Positions 54,140-62,592 of a stretch of 64,000 nucleotides of DNA are shown here, piece by piece; position 1 is the stretch's first letter; each line of letters begins with the position of its first letter. The notes beneath the pieces are model-generated. The model searched no databases and had not been told where the DNA came from. It saw only the letters and a program-made list of their open reading frames with translations. The position numbers and the translations under genes were made by a program. Origin of the DNA: Bradyrhizobium sp. AZCC 1719 (GTDB lineage Bacteria; Pseudomonadota; Alphaproteobacteria; Rhizobiales; Xanthobacteraceae); contig NZ_JAZHRU010000001.1 of assembly GCF_036924525.1 (NCBI RefSeq), forward strand, positions 3,377,001 to 3,441,000. The letters run 5' to 3'.

Positions 54140-55312
54140 ATGCGTGAAGCTGTCATTGTTTCCTATGCACGTACGGGGCTGGCGAAGTCCGGCCGCGGCG
54201 GGTTCAACATCACCCCGCCGATGTCGATGGCGGCTCACGCCATCAAGCACGCCGTCGAGCGCGCCGGCGTCGACAAGGAGTATGTCGAGGACTGCTATCT
54301 CGGCAATTGCGCGCATGGCGCGCCGAATATCGGCCGCCAGGCCGCGCTGCTTGCGGGATTGCCGAAGTCGACCGGCGGCGTCTCGGTGAATCGCTTCTGC
54401 TCCTCCGGCCTGCAGACCATCGCGATGGCCGCCAACTCGATCCGCTCTGACGGAGCTGACTGCATCGTGGCCGGCGGCGTCGAGAGCATCTCGATCCCGG
54501 GCGGCGGCTCGCCCAAGGAATCGATCGATCCGGACCTGCTCAAGGTCGCGCCCGATATCTTCATGGCAATGATCGATACCGCCGATATCGTTGCCGAGCG
54601 CTACAAGCTCAGCCGTGAATATCAGGACGAGTACTCGCTGGAATCGCAGCGCCGCATGGCCGCCGCCCAGCAGGCCAACAAGTTCAAGGACGAAATCGTC
54701 CCGATGAAGACCAAGATGAAGGTGGTCGACAAGCAGACCAAGGCGGAGAGCATCGTCGACTACACCGTCGACCGCGACGAGTGCAATCGTCCCGACACGA
54801 CGATGGAAGGCCTTGGCAAGCTCGAGCCGGTCAAGGGCCCGGGCAAGTACGTCACCGCCGGCAACGCCAGCCAGCTCTCGGATGGCGCGGCAGCGGTCGT
54901 TCTGATGGAAGCCAAGGATGCCGAGAAGCGCGGCCTCAACCCGATGGGCCGCTTCGTCGCCTGGGCGGCGGCGGGCTGCGAGCCGGACGAGATGGGTATC
55001 GGTCCGATCTACGCCGTGCCGAAACTTCTGAAGCGGCATGGCCTGAAGATCGACGACATCGATCTTTGGGAGCTCAACGAAGCTTTCGCCAGCCAGTGCC
55101 TCTATTCCCGCGACAAGCTCGGCATCGATCCGGAGAAGTACAACGTCAATGGCGGCTCGATCGCGATCGGCCATCCTTTCGGCATGACCGGTGCGCGTCT
55201 CACCGGCCACATCCTGCAGGAAGGCCGCCGGCGCAAGGCCAAGTGGGGCGTCGTCACGATGTGCATCGGCGGCGGCCAGGGCGGCGCCGGCCTGTTCGAG
55301 ATCTATAGCTGA
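54140..55312 (+). CDS. Thiolase (acetyl-CoA C-acyltransferase)
   Basis: 390 residues from an ATG preceded by GGGAGG. The acyl-Cys is in [13 protein letters not shown] (Cys 87), the catalytic His in [16 protein letters not shown] and the second Cys in [13 protein letters not shown]. Length and motifs fit the degradative or biosynthetic type II thiolases. It cleaves or forms 3-ketoacyl-CoA in fatty acid or aromatic acyl-CoA metabolism. It stands alone with its own terminator just after the stop codon. Confidence 0.93.
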   Translation: MREAVIVSYARTGLAKSGRGGFNITPPMSMAAHAIKHAVERAGVDKEYVEDCYLGNCAHGAPNIGRQAALLAGLPKSTGGVSVNRFCSSGLQTIAMAANSIRSDGADCIVAGGVESISIPGGGSPKESIDPDLLKVAPDIFMAMIDTADIVAERYKLSREYQDEYSLESQRRMAAAQQANKFKDEIVPMKTKMKVVDKQTKAESIVDYTVDRDECNRPDTTMEGLGKLEPVKGPGKYVTAGNASQLSDGAAAVVLMEAKDAEKRGLNPMGRFVAWAAAGCEPDEMGIGPIYAVPKLLKRHGLKIDDIDLWELNEAFASQCLYSRDKLGIDPEKYNVNGGSIAIGHPFGMTGARLTGHILQEGRRRKAKWGVVTMCIGGGQGGAGLFEIYS

Positions 55313-55347
55313 GATTTTTCGAACGCAGCGACCCGCAAAACAAAGAG

Positions 55348-55373
55348 AATGGCCCCGCGAGGGGCCATTTTTC
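55348..55373 (+). terminator. Rho-independent terminator after the thiolase gene
   Basis: A 9-bp stem AATGGCCCC with GGGGCCATT around a GCGA tetraloop, then TTTC. It lies 35 bases after the thiolase stop codon and is the strongest terminator in the window. Confidence 0.85.
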
Positions 55374-55395
55374 GTTCTTGGCGAGCACCCGCTCA

Positions 55396-55426
55396 GACGC
55401 GATCCGGAAGGGACCGGGATCGCGTC
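55396..55426. terminator. Second hairpin in the thiolase/His-rich-peptide gap
   Basis: GACGCGATCC pairs perfectly with GGATCGCGTC across an 11-base loop. No T tract follows on either strand, so its role is unclear. Confidence 0.4.
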
Positions 55427-55445
55427 AAGAACGGCTCAAACAAAG

Positions 55446-55482
55446 TGGAGCCCGGCACTGAACTAATCAGAACCGGGCTCCA
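55446..55482 (-). terminator. Third hairpin, probable end of the His-rich secreted peptide gene
   Basis: TGGAGCCCGG pairs perfectly with CCGGGCTCCA across 17 bases. On the minus strand it begins 12 bases after the stop of the peptide gene and is followed by ACTTTGTTT, a partial T tract. It is a likely terminator for that gene. Confidence 0.5.
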
Positions 55483-55493
55483 GCAATGCTACA

Positions 55494-55721
55494 TCAGTAA
55501 CGATACTTCTTGATGACCACGGTCTTGTGGCGGTGACCGTGCCGATGCCCGCGATGCCAACCGCGGTCGCGCCGGAATTCGGCACGCGCACCGCGAGGGT
55601 AGTGATGATAACCCGTGTGGTAGCCGCGCTTCTTGATCACGACGGTCTCGGCGCTCGCAATCGACGGCGCCGCAATGACGAGCGCGCCGAGTGCGGCAAT
55701 CACGTATCCAAGCTTCTTCAT
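55494..55721 (-). CDS. Small secreted His/Arg-rich peptide with duplicated TVVIKK ends
   Basis: 75 residues from an ATG preceded by GAGGAG. A Sec signal (MKKLGYVIAALGALVIAAP) ends near IASAE. The mature part is bracketed by two near-copies, TVVIKKRGYH at the start and TVVIKKYRY at the end, with a basic His/Arg/Gly/Tyr-rich centre (HYPRG, HRGHRHGHRH). It might bind metal, but no family is recognised. I have a vague memory of similar small secreted peptides in Bradyrhizobium. Confidence 0.7.
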   Translation of the reverse strand: MKKLGYVIAALGALVIAAPSIASAETVVIKKRGYHTGYHHYPRGARAEFRRDRGWHRGHRHGHRHKTVVIKKYRY

Positions 55722-56059
55722 CCAATTCTCCTCAATTGAGCGAGGATAGAACATCAAATTTTGTAGAACGTTCCCGCGGAACTTGAAGAGAATTCTGAAT
55801 GCTTGTTCAGACGCGTGTGCGATGCATGCAGCCCAAATCAATCATCGTCCGATCGCATCTCTTGTTATGGCCGCGTCGCGCATGCGTGCGCCGCGAGAGG
55901 CAAAGCTGCGAACGTCGATACAGTAAGCGCCCACTGGAAACCGGCAGCGCCGCGCTTCAATCCAGCGTGGGACGAGAATGGGCAGGTTTTACTCTTGCTT
56001 GCGGAAGGCTGGGAGCGGGCGCATCATCGCGTCATAATAATCAAACTGGGGAGGCTGCC
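55722..56059. other. 338-base intergenic region, no gene supported
   Basis: It lies between the divergent His-rich peptide and amidohydrolase genes. A frame in phase with the amidohydrolase is open but its residues look unconserved, and the ribosome-binding site GGGGAGG is right before the ATG at 56,060. Both promoters should lie here. Confidence 0.6.
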
Positions 56060-57340
56060 ATGAGTGGGGTTTCACGCCGTCATTTCCTGAGCCTGACCGG
56101 ATCGGCCGCGGTCGCCGCGATGTCCGGCAGCGCCCGTGCCGCGATGGGGCCGAATGACAAGTTCGACCTCGTGATCAAGGGTGGCGATGTGCTCGATCCG
56201 AGCCAGTCGCTCAAGGGCAAGCGCGATATCGGCATCCGCTGGGGCGTGATCGAGGCCGTCGAGAACGAGATTCCGGCCGCGCGCGCCGCCAAGACCATCG
56301 ATGCCTCAGGCAAGCTGGTGACACCCGGCCTGATCGATCTGCATTCGCACGTCTACCCCTATGGTTCGGCGATCGGCATTCCCGCCGATGAGCTGGTGCA
56401 GGCCCAGGCCACCACCACGGTGGTGTCGGCAGGCGATGCCGGCGTCAACAATCTCGCGGCGCTGCGGCGTTACATCGTGGCGCAATCGCGGGCACGAATT
56501 TACGCCTTCGTTCACATCGCCAACAACGGCCTGTCCGGTTTCCCGGTCGCCGAGCTCTACAACATCGACTACGCCCAGGTAGATGCGTGCGCGATGGCGC
56601 TGGCGGAAAATCCGGACTTCCTGCTCGGCGTGAAGGTCAGGATGTCGGAGAACGTCATCGCCAGGCACGGGCTGGAGCCGCTGAAGCGCGGCATCAAGGC
56701 CTGCGAAATGTGCGGCTGGCCGGCCAAGATGATGGTGCATATCGGCGGCGTCGAGACCAAGGAGCTGATGTCAGAGATTCTCGATCTGATGCGGCCGGGC
56801 GACGTGCTGACGCACGCCTATTCCGGCGCGCCGAACATCGGCGGCCTCTTCACCAACATCGTGCAGGACGGCAAGCTGCTGCCGGCAGCGCTATCAGCCA
56901 AGCAGCGCGGCGTGATGTTCGACGTCGGCCATGGCGGCGGCAGTTTCGATTTCACGGTTGCCGAGGTCGCGCTTCCCGGCGGCTGCACACCGGATACGAT
57001 CTCCTCCGACATCCACGTCTTCTCCGGCAACTCGCCGGGCATGCCGTATTTGCCGAACGTCATGAGCAAGTTCATCACGCTCGGCCTTACATTGGAGCAG
57101 GTGGTGGCGGCGGCGACTTCGACGCCGGCGAAGATCATCAACCGCGCGCCCAAGATCGGCACGCTGCAGATCGGCGCACCCGGCGACGTCGCGATCCTGG
57201 ATCTGGTGGAGGCGCAGACCTCGTTCGTCGACACCCGCAACAACAAGCGCGAAGGCAAGCTGTTGCTCAGACCCGTGCAGACCGTGATCAACGGCGTGCC
57301 GTTCGGCCGGCCCTACCAGGCGCCGTTCGCGGTGCGGTGA
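56060..57340 (+). CDS. Tat-exported amidohydrolase/deacetylase-family metallohydrolase
   Basis: 426 residues. The twin-arginine signal is MSGVSRRHFLSLTGSAAVAA, cleaved near GSARAAM. The mature chain is an amidohydrolase: DLVIKGGDVLDPSQSLKGKR, the metal motif GLIDLHSHVYPYG, a possible carboxylated Lys in GVKVRMS, MMVHIGG, GDVLTHAYSG and the Asp in TISSDIHV. It fits the dihydroorotase-like deacetylase group of metallohydrolases. Export by Tat is plausible for a metal enzyme folded in the cytoplasm. The substrate is not known. Confidence 0.85.
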   Translation: MSGVSRRHFLSLTGSAAVAAMSGSARAAMGPNDKFDLVIKGGDVLDPSQSLKGKRDIGIRWGVIEAVENEIPAARAAKTIDASGKLVTPGLIDLHSHVYPYGSAIGIPADELVQAQATTTVVSAGDAGVNNLAALRRYIVAQSRARIYAFVHIANNGLSGFPVAELYNIDYAQVDACAMALAENPDFLLGVKVRMSENVIARHGLEPLKRGIKACEMCGWPAKMMVHIGGVETKELMSEILDLMRPGDVLTHAYSGAPNIGGLFTNIVQDGKLLPAALSAKQRGVMFDVGHGGGSFDFTVAEVALPGGCTPDTISSDIHVFSGNSPGMPYLPNVMSKFITLGLTLEQVVAAATSTPAKIINRAPKIGTLQIGAPGDVAILDLVEAQTSFVDTRNNKREGKLLLRPVQTVINGVPFGRPYQAPFAVR

Positions 57341-57456
57341 GGGATCGCTCCGCTAGATCATGATAAGATCAGTTCGCATGGCGACCGCGAAGAGATTGGG
57401 CTCGCTCTCCCGCTGCGCTGATCACATCCCGCGTAAGGTGAGCACACCGGCCAGGC

Positions 57457-57622
57457 TCCCTCCCCCCTTGCGGGGGAGGGTTGGGGAGAGGGGTAAGCCC
57501 CGGGCGAGATAATCGATGCGTGCATCACCTTCTCAATCCCGGTCGCTCGTGGTGGGACCCGCACTGAGAGAGCACGTCGTGTGGCACCCCTCTCCCTAAC
57601 CCTCCCCCGCAAGGGGGGAGGG
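57457..57622. repeat. Large inverted repeat (GGGGGAGGGTTGGGGAGAGGGG family)
   Basis: The left arm 57,457-57,494 (CTCCCTCCCCCCTTGCGGGG into AGGGTTGGGGAGAGGGGT) is complementary to the right arm 57,585-57,622. The 90-base loop between contains no gene. It lies between the convergent amidohydrolase and FAD hydroxylase genes and could end both transcripts. This repeat family is common in Rhizobiales genomes as I recall. Confidence 0.85.
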
Positions 57623-57676
57623 AACCCTGCCGCCGCTGCGTCCCTCACAGCATGAGGTGCGATGGATCGCCTTGTC

Positions 57677-59380
57677 TCAGGCGGAAGCGGAGGCGGGCGC
57701 GCCGGCTCGGCCGATCAGCTTGTTGACGAGCGGCGCGGGATCGTCAGGGAGCGTGTCGGCACGCCAGGCGACATGCTGGTCGGTGCGCGCAAGGATGAGC
57801 TTGTGGCCGCTGGGCGGCTGCGCTTCACCGCGGGGAACATCGACGATCTGCAACGGGACGCCCTTGGCGTGCATCACATCGGCCAAAGGCGCAACCACAA
57901 CATCCGGATCGTAGCGCACCAGCGTGTAGCCTGGCCCGAGCGCATCATAGACCGTCCGTCCGTCCGACAGTTTCGCGAACGGAAGCCGGCAGCCCGGCGT
58001 CGAGGACGGCGTGAAGTCCGCCATCGTAAAACCCGGATGCTCGGCGCCGTCATAGGCGATGATCGGAGAGCGATCGTAGAAATACCCGAAGTTGAGGCCG
58101 GCACAGCAATATTGCTGCACGTTCAAATCATAGGCTGCTTGCCCGACCTGCTTGCGGACGGCATCGCCTTCCGGCCCCGGCTGCTCGATTGCATCAGGAA
58201 CGGTGCGGCGCTGGCTCAAGACCTTGCCCGCCATCTCCATCGCAAAGCGCGACACCTGCTCGGTGATGGGCAGGCGCTCGGCCTCATAGGCGTCGAGGAT
58301 GGCAATGTCGGCCCAACCCTGCAGATAGGCGGCGAGCAGCCATGCGAGGTTCGTTGCGTCTGCGATCCCGGCATTCATGCCGTAGCCGGCATAGGGCATC
58401 CACAGATGCGCGGCATCGCCGCAGATGAACGCGCGTCCCTTGCGAAACCGGTCGGCGACAAGTCGGCGGCCGACCCAGTCCTCCTTGCTCAGAATCTCGT
58501 ATTCGAAATCAGGGCCGACGCCGAGGATGGCACGGATCGAGGCATCGCGATCGACGGATTCGAAAGTCTCATCCTCGCGATTGAGGTGATTGTGGATCAG
58601 CCACTTCTCGCGGCCGTCGATCGCGACCACCGTGCCGCAGCGCCGCGGATTGAGCGACAGCGTCATCCAGGCGGGCCGGTCCATCAGGCCGAGCAGGGCG
58701 GGCGCGCGGATGTAGGTCGATTGCACGCGCTGGATGATCGGCGTTCCCTGCAGATTGGCGTCGATCGCCTTGCGAACCAGCGACCGCGCCCCGTCGCAGC
58801 CAACGATGAAATCGGCGTGAATCTGAAAGGCGGCTCCGGCATCGAGGTTGCGGACGGTTGCAACGATGCCCTCGTCGACTTCGCTGAAATCCTCGAATGC
58901 GGTGCGGTTCAGAATCTGCAGCCCGTCGATGGCGGCGGCGTGGGCGAACAGCACGGGTTCCATATAGATCTGATTGATGCGGTGCGGCGGCTCGGCCGTC
59001 GGCCAACCGGTGTCTGGCCCGCCGGTGGCGGTATAGCGATCGCGCCGGCAGGGAATGAGGATACGCGAGAGTTCGATGCCCGTTGCCGTGGTGCGGTAAG
59101 AGCAATCGTTCGGATAATCGGCCGGCAATCCGGCGTCGCGCAGCTTCTGCGCCAGGCCTAATCTGCGAAAAATCTCCATCGAGCGCGACGAGACGTGGTT
59201 GCATTTCACGCTCGGCGGCTCGCCGGCGGCGCGTGTTTCCACGACAGTGACAGATAATCCCCGCGATGCGAGGTCCATCGCCAAGGTGAGACCAACCGGA
59301 CCGCCGCCGACCACGAGAACGCTGGTCTTCACCATGTCACTTGCCGCCTTGTCGCTTGCTGCGTCGGGACGATCATGCAT
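57677..59380 (-). CDS. FAD-dependent aromatic hydroxylase (PheA/TfdB/MhpA type)
   Basis: 567 residues (552 if the ATG at 59,335 is used). VLVVGGGPVGLTLAMDLASR is the FAD GxGxxG motif, DGARSLVR is the DG motif and FICGDAAHLWMPYAGYGMN is the GD motif near the FAD ribose. The C-terminal thioredoxin-like part (VYDALGPGYTLVRYD) is usual for phenol and 3-(3-hydroxyphenyl)propionate hydroxylases. It would add an OH to an aromatic ring using NAD(P)H and O2. It is divergent from the TctC-type binding-protein gene with only about 35-80 bases between starts. Confidence 0.9.
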   Translation of the reverse strand: MHDRPDAASDKAASDMVKTSVLVVGGGPVGLTLAMDLASRGLSVTVVETRAAGEPPSVKCNHVSSRSMEIFRRLGLAQKLRDAGLPADYPNDCSYRTTATGIELSRILIPCRRDRYTATGGPDTGWPTAEPPHRINQIYMEPVLFAHAAAIDGLQILNRTAFEDFSEVDEGIVATVRNLDAGAAFQIHADFIVGCDGARSLVRKAIDANLQGTPIIQRVQSTYIRAPALLGLMDRPAWMTLSLNPRRCGTVVAIDGREKWLIHNHLNREDETFESVDRDASIRAILGVGPDFEYEILSKEDWVGRRLVADRFRKGRAFICGDAAHLWMPYAGYGMNAGIADATNLAWLLAAYLQGWADIAILDAYEAERLPITEQVSRFAMEMAGKVLSQRRTVPDAIEQPGPEGDAVRKQVGQAAYDLNVQQYCCAGLNFGYFYDRSPIIAYDGAEHPGFTMADFTPSSTPGCRLPFAKLSDGRTVYDALGPGYTLVRYDPDVVVAPLADVMHAKGVPLQIVDVPRGEAQPPSGHKLILARTDQHVAWRADTLPDDPAPLVNKLIGRAGAPASASA

Positions 59381-59415
59381 TACTGAGCCCCACAGAGATC
59401 ATCGGGGGACCCTCA

Positions 59416-60402
59416 ATGTTTCCGTCGATCCGGCAAGGCATGATCCGCACCCTTGTTGTTGCTTTGTCGCTGTCGTTGTCGGCGATTGAAGCAGCAAACG
59501 CATATCCCGATCAACCCATCAAGATCATCGTGACGTTTCCGCCTGGCGGCAGTGCCGATATCGTTATCCGCGCCCTGCAGCCGTTATTATCGGAAACGCT
59601 GCGTCAGCCCATCGTCATCGAGAACAGGGCGGGCGCGGGCGGCAATATCGGGATCGGCGCGGTGGCGCAGGCAGCGCCTGATGGCTACACGCTCGGCGTG
59701 GCCGCAGCCGGCGTGCTGACCGTCAACCCCCACCTTAACCGCGCGGCGATGGCGTTCGATCCGATCAAGGATCTGGCGCCGGTCACCTTGCTGGCGGAAA
59801 TCCCGTTCGTGCTGGTGTCTTCGCAACAGTCGGCCATTGCCTCGGTCGCCGATCTCATTGCCAAGGCCAAGGCTCAAACGGCGGGTCTGTCGATCGGCCA
59901 TGGCGGCAATGGCACGGCGATGCACCTGACCTCGGCCTTGTTCAACCAGAAGGCCGGTGTCGGAATTCAGTTGATCGCCTATCGCGGCACCGCGCCGGCG
60001 ACGACGGATGTTCTTGCCGGCCACGTGCCGCTGGCCGTGCTGGATATCCCTGCATCCAAGCAGTTGATCGGCGACGGCAAGTTGAAGGCGCTCGGAGTCT
60101 CTGCCGCGAAACGCGTGGCCTTCCTGCCCGATGTTCCGACGCTGGCGGAGCAGGGCCTCTCCGGATTCGAATCTGTCGGCTGGTTCGGCATCGTCGCGCC
60201 CGCCGGCACGCCGCCCGACATCATCAAAACGTTGAATGCCGCCTTCGTGAAGGCGTTGAGCGACCCCGCGGCGATCGAGAAAATCCGCGTTCTCGGCGCC
60301 GAACCCGCGCCCACCTCGCCCGAGGCTTTTGCAAAATTCATCGAGAGCGAAAGCGTGAAATGGGGCAGGCTGATTACCGAGGCCGGGATCAAGGCTGAAT
60401 AG
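59416..60402 (+). CDS. TctC/Bug-family tripartite tricarboxylate transporter binding protein
   Basis: 328 residues. A Sec signal (MIRTLVVALSLSLSAIEAA) ends near ANAYPDQPI. The Bug motifs are present: IKIIVTFPPGGSADIVIRAL, VIENRAGAGGNIGIGAVAQA, DGYTLGVA and GWFGIVAPAGTPPDIIKTLN. These proteins capture carboxylates or aromatic acids for TctAB transporters or act as sensors. No TctA or TctB gene is in the window. The divergent aromatic hydroxylase suggests an aromatic acid ligand. Confidence 0.92.
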   Translation: MFPSIRQGMIRTLVVALSLSLSAIEAANAYPDQPIKIIVTFPPGGSADIVIRALQPLLSETLRQPIVIENRAGAGGNIGIGAVAQAAPDGYTLGVAAAGVLTVNPHLNRAAMAFDPIKDLAPVTLLAEIPFVLVSSQQSAIASVADLIAKAKAQTAGLSIGHGGNGTAMHLTSALFNQKAGVGIQLIAYRGTAPATTDVLAGHVPLAVLDIPASKQLIGDGKLKALGVSAAKRVAFLPDVPTLAEQGLSGFESVGWFGIVAPAGTPPDIIKTLNAAFVKALSDPAAIEKIRVLGAEPAPTSPEAFAKFIESESVKWGRLITEAGIKAE

Positions 60403-60462
60403 GGCACCCGCCACGGCCTGCGGCCAAATTGCGCCGCGGCCGACGCCATTTGATCTCAATCA

Positions 60463-60792
60463 ATGCGACGGCCTTCTCGCTTGGCGACGATGCCGGGCAA
60501 AGGATCGAACGTGGCACACAGCGAAGGCCTATCCCACAACGAGGCAGCGACGGACGGCCCAGTCCGGCCAATTCCCTATGACGAGGACGGGCGGCTGCCG
60601 CACGAGAGCGAATTTCTCACCCAACTCGGGGACCGGGTCCGCGAAATGCGCGCGCTCCGCGGCATGTCGCGCCGCGAGCTCGCGCGCCGGTCCCGCATGT
60701 CCGAGCGCTACGTGGCCCAGATCGAAGCCGGCAAGGGTAACGTCTCGATCGTGCGGCTGCTGCGGATCGCGCTGGTGTTTCGCGGCGAATAG
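60463..60792 (+). pseudogene. Truncated BoxR-like XRE-family regulator (HTH domain only)
   Basis: 109 residues. FLTQLGDRVREMRALRGMSR then RELARRSRMSERYVAQIEAG and NVSIVRLLRIAL form an XRE helix-turn-helix close to that of BoxR, the regulator of benzoate/CoA catabolism. BoxR-type proteins continue with a shikimate-kinase-like domain of about 170 residues; here the chain stops at FRGE and no homologous frame follows before the convergent aminotransferase. It may be a remnant or a small DNA-binding protein in its own right. The ATG at 60,490 is an alternative start. Confidence 0.6.
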
Positions 60793-60806
60793 CGCTTCGT
60801 ACGACG

Positions 60807-60831
60807 AGTTGAGCCCGCACTCGGCTCAACT
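60807..60831. terminator. Hairpin between convergent HTH and aminotransferase genes
   Basis: AGTTGAGCC pairs perfectly with GGCTCAACT across a 7-base loop. It is 14 bases after the HTH stop and overlaps the aminotransferase stop codon. No T tract follows. Confidence 0.45.
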
Positions 60832-62067
60832 CCGCGCCCGCTTCTCCACATTTGCGATCCGTGCCGGCACGCCGAACTCCTTGCGGCAGACTTCGGCGAG
60901 CACGGCGACGCCTTCGCGGATCTGTTCATGCGAGGGGCTTGCGAAACACAGCCGCAGCCGGCTGCCGGCATAGGCCTTGTCGGTCGACCATTCAGGCCCC
61001 GGATTGATCGCGACGCCTGCGACAAGCGCGGCCTGATAGAGTTTTAGCGTGTCGACATTGTCGGGCAGCTTCACCCACAGGAAGATGCCGCCCTCGGGCT
61101 CCCCGAACTCGGCCGCGGTGCCGAACTGCTCGTTGAGCGCTTCCATCAGCGTGTCAAGCTTGGCGCGCAGACCGCGTGTCAGCTTCGGCACGTGGGTCGA
61201 AAAATTCGGCGCGCAGTACTCGGCCAGCACCATCTGCTCCAGCGCGCCGCTTCCGGCGTCGGTCTTCAGCGCCAGCATCCGCGACATCATCTCCCAGGGT
61301 GCCACGATGAAGCCGACCCGCAGCGCCGGCGCGATCGACTTCGAGAACGAGCCGATGTGGATGACGCCGCCATGCTTGCTCATGGCGTAGATCGCGGGCG
61401 GCCGCTCGCCGCTCCAGACCAGATCGGCGTAGCAATCGTCCTCGAAAATCGGCACGCCATATTGCTGCGACAGCTTCAGCATCTCGGCGCGCCGCGTCTC
61501 CGGCAGGATGCTGCCGGTCGGATTCTGGACGGTCGGGATGGTGTAGATGTATTTCGGCGTGATGCCGCGGCTTTTGTGGTCGGCAAGGGCTGCCGCCAGC
61601 GCATCCATCCGCATGCCCTGCTCGTCGAGAGGGATGCCGATCGCCTTGACACCAAGCCGCGTCAGCCGGGTCAGCGCGCCCTGATAGGTCTCCTGCTCGA
61701 CCAGCACGGTGTCGCCGCGCGCCAGCAAGGTTTGATTGACGAGGTCGAGCGCCTGCAGCGAACCGGAGACGATCATGATATCGTCGGCAATGCAGGCGAT
61801 GCCGGCGTCGCGCTTGAGTTTCGCGCTGAGGAATTCGCGCAAGGGGCGATAGCCCTGCGGGCCGCTGGCGAGGCCGTAGGTCGCGAGCGTCTTGCCCTCG
61901 CGCCGGAGCACGGTATTGACGGCGTCGATCAGGCCATCGACCGGAACCTGCTCGGGATCATTGTTGCCGCCGACAAAGCTGTATCTGGCAAGGCCGGTCC
62001 ACCGCGCTGCCGGCGCCGGCAATCCGGCGGGCAGCAAGGGCGCAAAATCGAAGGAAGCGGTAGACAT
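60826..62067 (-). CDS. PLP-dependent aminotransferase (class I/II, 2-aminoadipate-type)
   Basis: 413 residues. YGLASGPQGYRPLREFLSAK, VSGSLQALDLVNQTLLARGD, TIPTVQNPTGSILPETRR and the PLP-Lys motif GSFSKSIAPALRVGFIVAP are those of the LysN/MocR aminotransferase group. No N-terminal HTH is present, so it is the free enzyme and not a MocR regulator. It transfers amino groups between amino acids and 2-oxo acids; the exact substrate is not fixed. Confidence 0.9.
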   Translation of the reverse strand: MSTASFDFAPLLPAGLPAPAARWTGLARYSFVGGNNDPEQVPVDGLIDAVNTVLRREGKTLATYGLASGPQGYRPLREFLSAKLKRDAGIACIADDIMIVSGSLQALDLVNQTLLARGDTVLVEQETYQGALTRLTRLGVKAIGIPLDEQGMRMDALAAALADHKSRGITPKYIYTIPTVQNPTGSILPETRRAEMLKLSQQYGVPIFEDDCYADLVWSGERPPAIYAMSKHGGVIHIGSFSKSIAPALRVGFIVAPWEMMSRMLALKTDAGSGALEQMVLAEYCAPNFSTHVPKLTRGLRAKLDTLMEALNEQFGTAAEFGEPEGGIFLWVKLPDNVDTLKLYQAALVAGVAINPGPEWSTDKAYAGSRLRLCFASPSHEQIREGVAVLAEVCRKEFGVPARIANVEKRARS

Positions 62068-62129
62068 GAATGTTCACTCCATCTTGTTTCTTGTTGAGAG
62101 GGCCGACCGGCTCTCTGTCTCGTCGTCGT

Positions 62130-62534
62130 TCAGCCTGGTTCTTGCCGACGATCCTGATCGGCCTGGCTGATGAACGCATGATGAACGGCGCCGACGCCGC
62201 CGACCATCAGCGCCTCGATCGTGGGCTCGGTGATCTCGCCCGTGGCCGCCCAGTCAACCACGAAATTGGCTCCCGTTTCGCCGCGCATGTCGTTTGCGGC
62301 GATGAAGACCTCGACGGGCGCGAACGCTTTTAACGCAATCGGGGACTTGAGGTAGCTCCCCGCCATCTTGCCTGATGTGTCGAAATAGGCGATCCGCTCG
62401 GGGATCAGGGGGCGGGAGTTTGCGAAATTCTGTTCGATTCCGCCTGCGGTCCAGGCGCTGGCGGTGGGGGCGTACGGGATCGACAACACGGCCAGAATCG
62501 CGAGAAAAGCTCCCATTCTATGGCTGTGACACAT
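62130..62534 (-). CDS. Secreted protein of unknown function
   Basis: 134 residues from the ATG at 62,534; an ATG at 62,516 is equally possible. The signal peptide (MGAFLAILAVLSIPYAPTAS) ends near ASAW. The mature chain has RIAYFDTSGKMAGSYLKSP, a hydrophobic strand FAPVEVFIAANDM, and GGVGAVHHAF near the end. No family is recognised. Only 58 bases separate its start from the divergent antiporter gene. Confidence 0.6.
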   Translation of the reverse strand: MCHSHRMGAFLAILAVLSIPYAPTASAWTAGGIEQNFANSRPLIPERIAYFDTSGKMAGSYLKSPIALKAFAPVEVFIAANDMRGETGANFVVDWAATGEITEPTIEALMVGGVGAVHHAFISQADQDRRQEPG

Positions 62535-62592
62535 TGCTTGTTTGACCCTTGCGCCGGGACCTCTAGGTTGCAAAAGGGGGAAATCCGGAACC

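Noticed and set aside
57662-59161. A 499-codon plus-strand frame over the FAD hydroxylase
   Set aside because: The minus strand carries clear FAD motifs (GGGPVGL, GDAAHLW). The plus-strand translation is a His/Asp/Arg-rich shadow with no domain.
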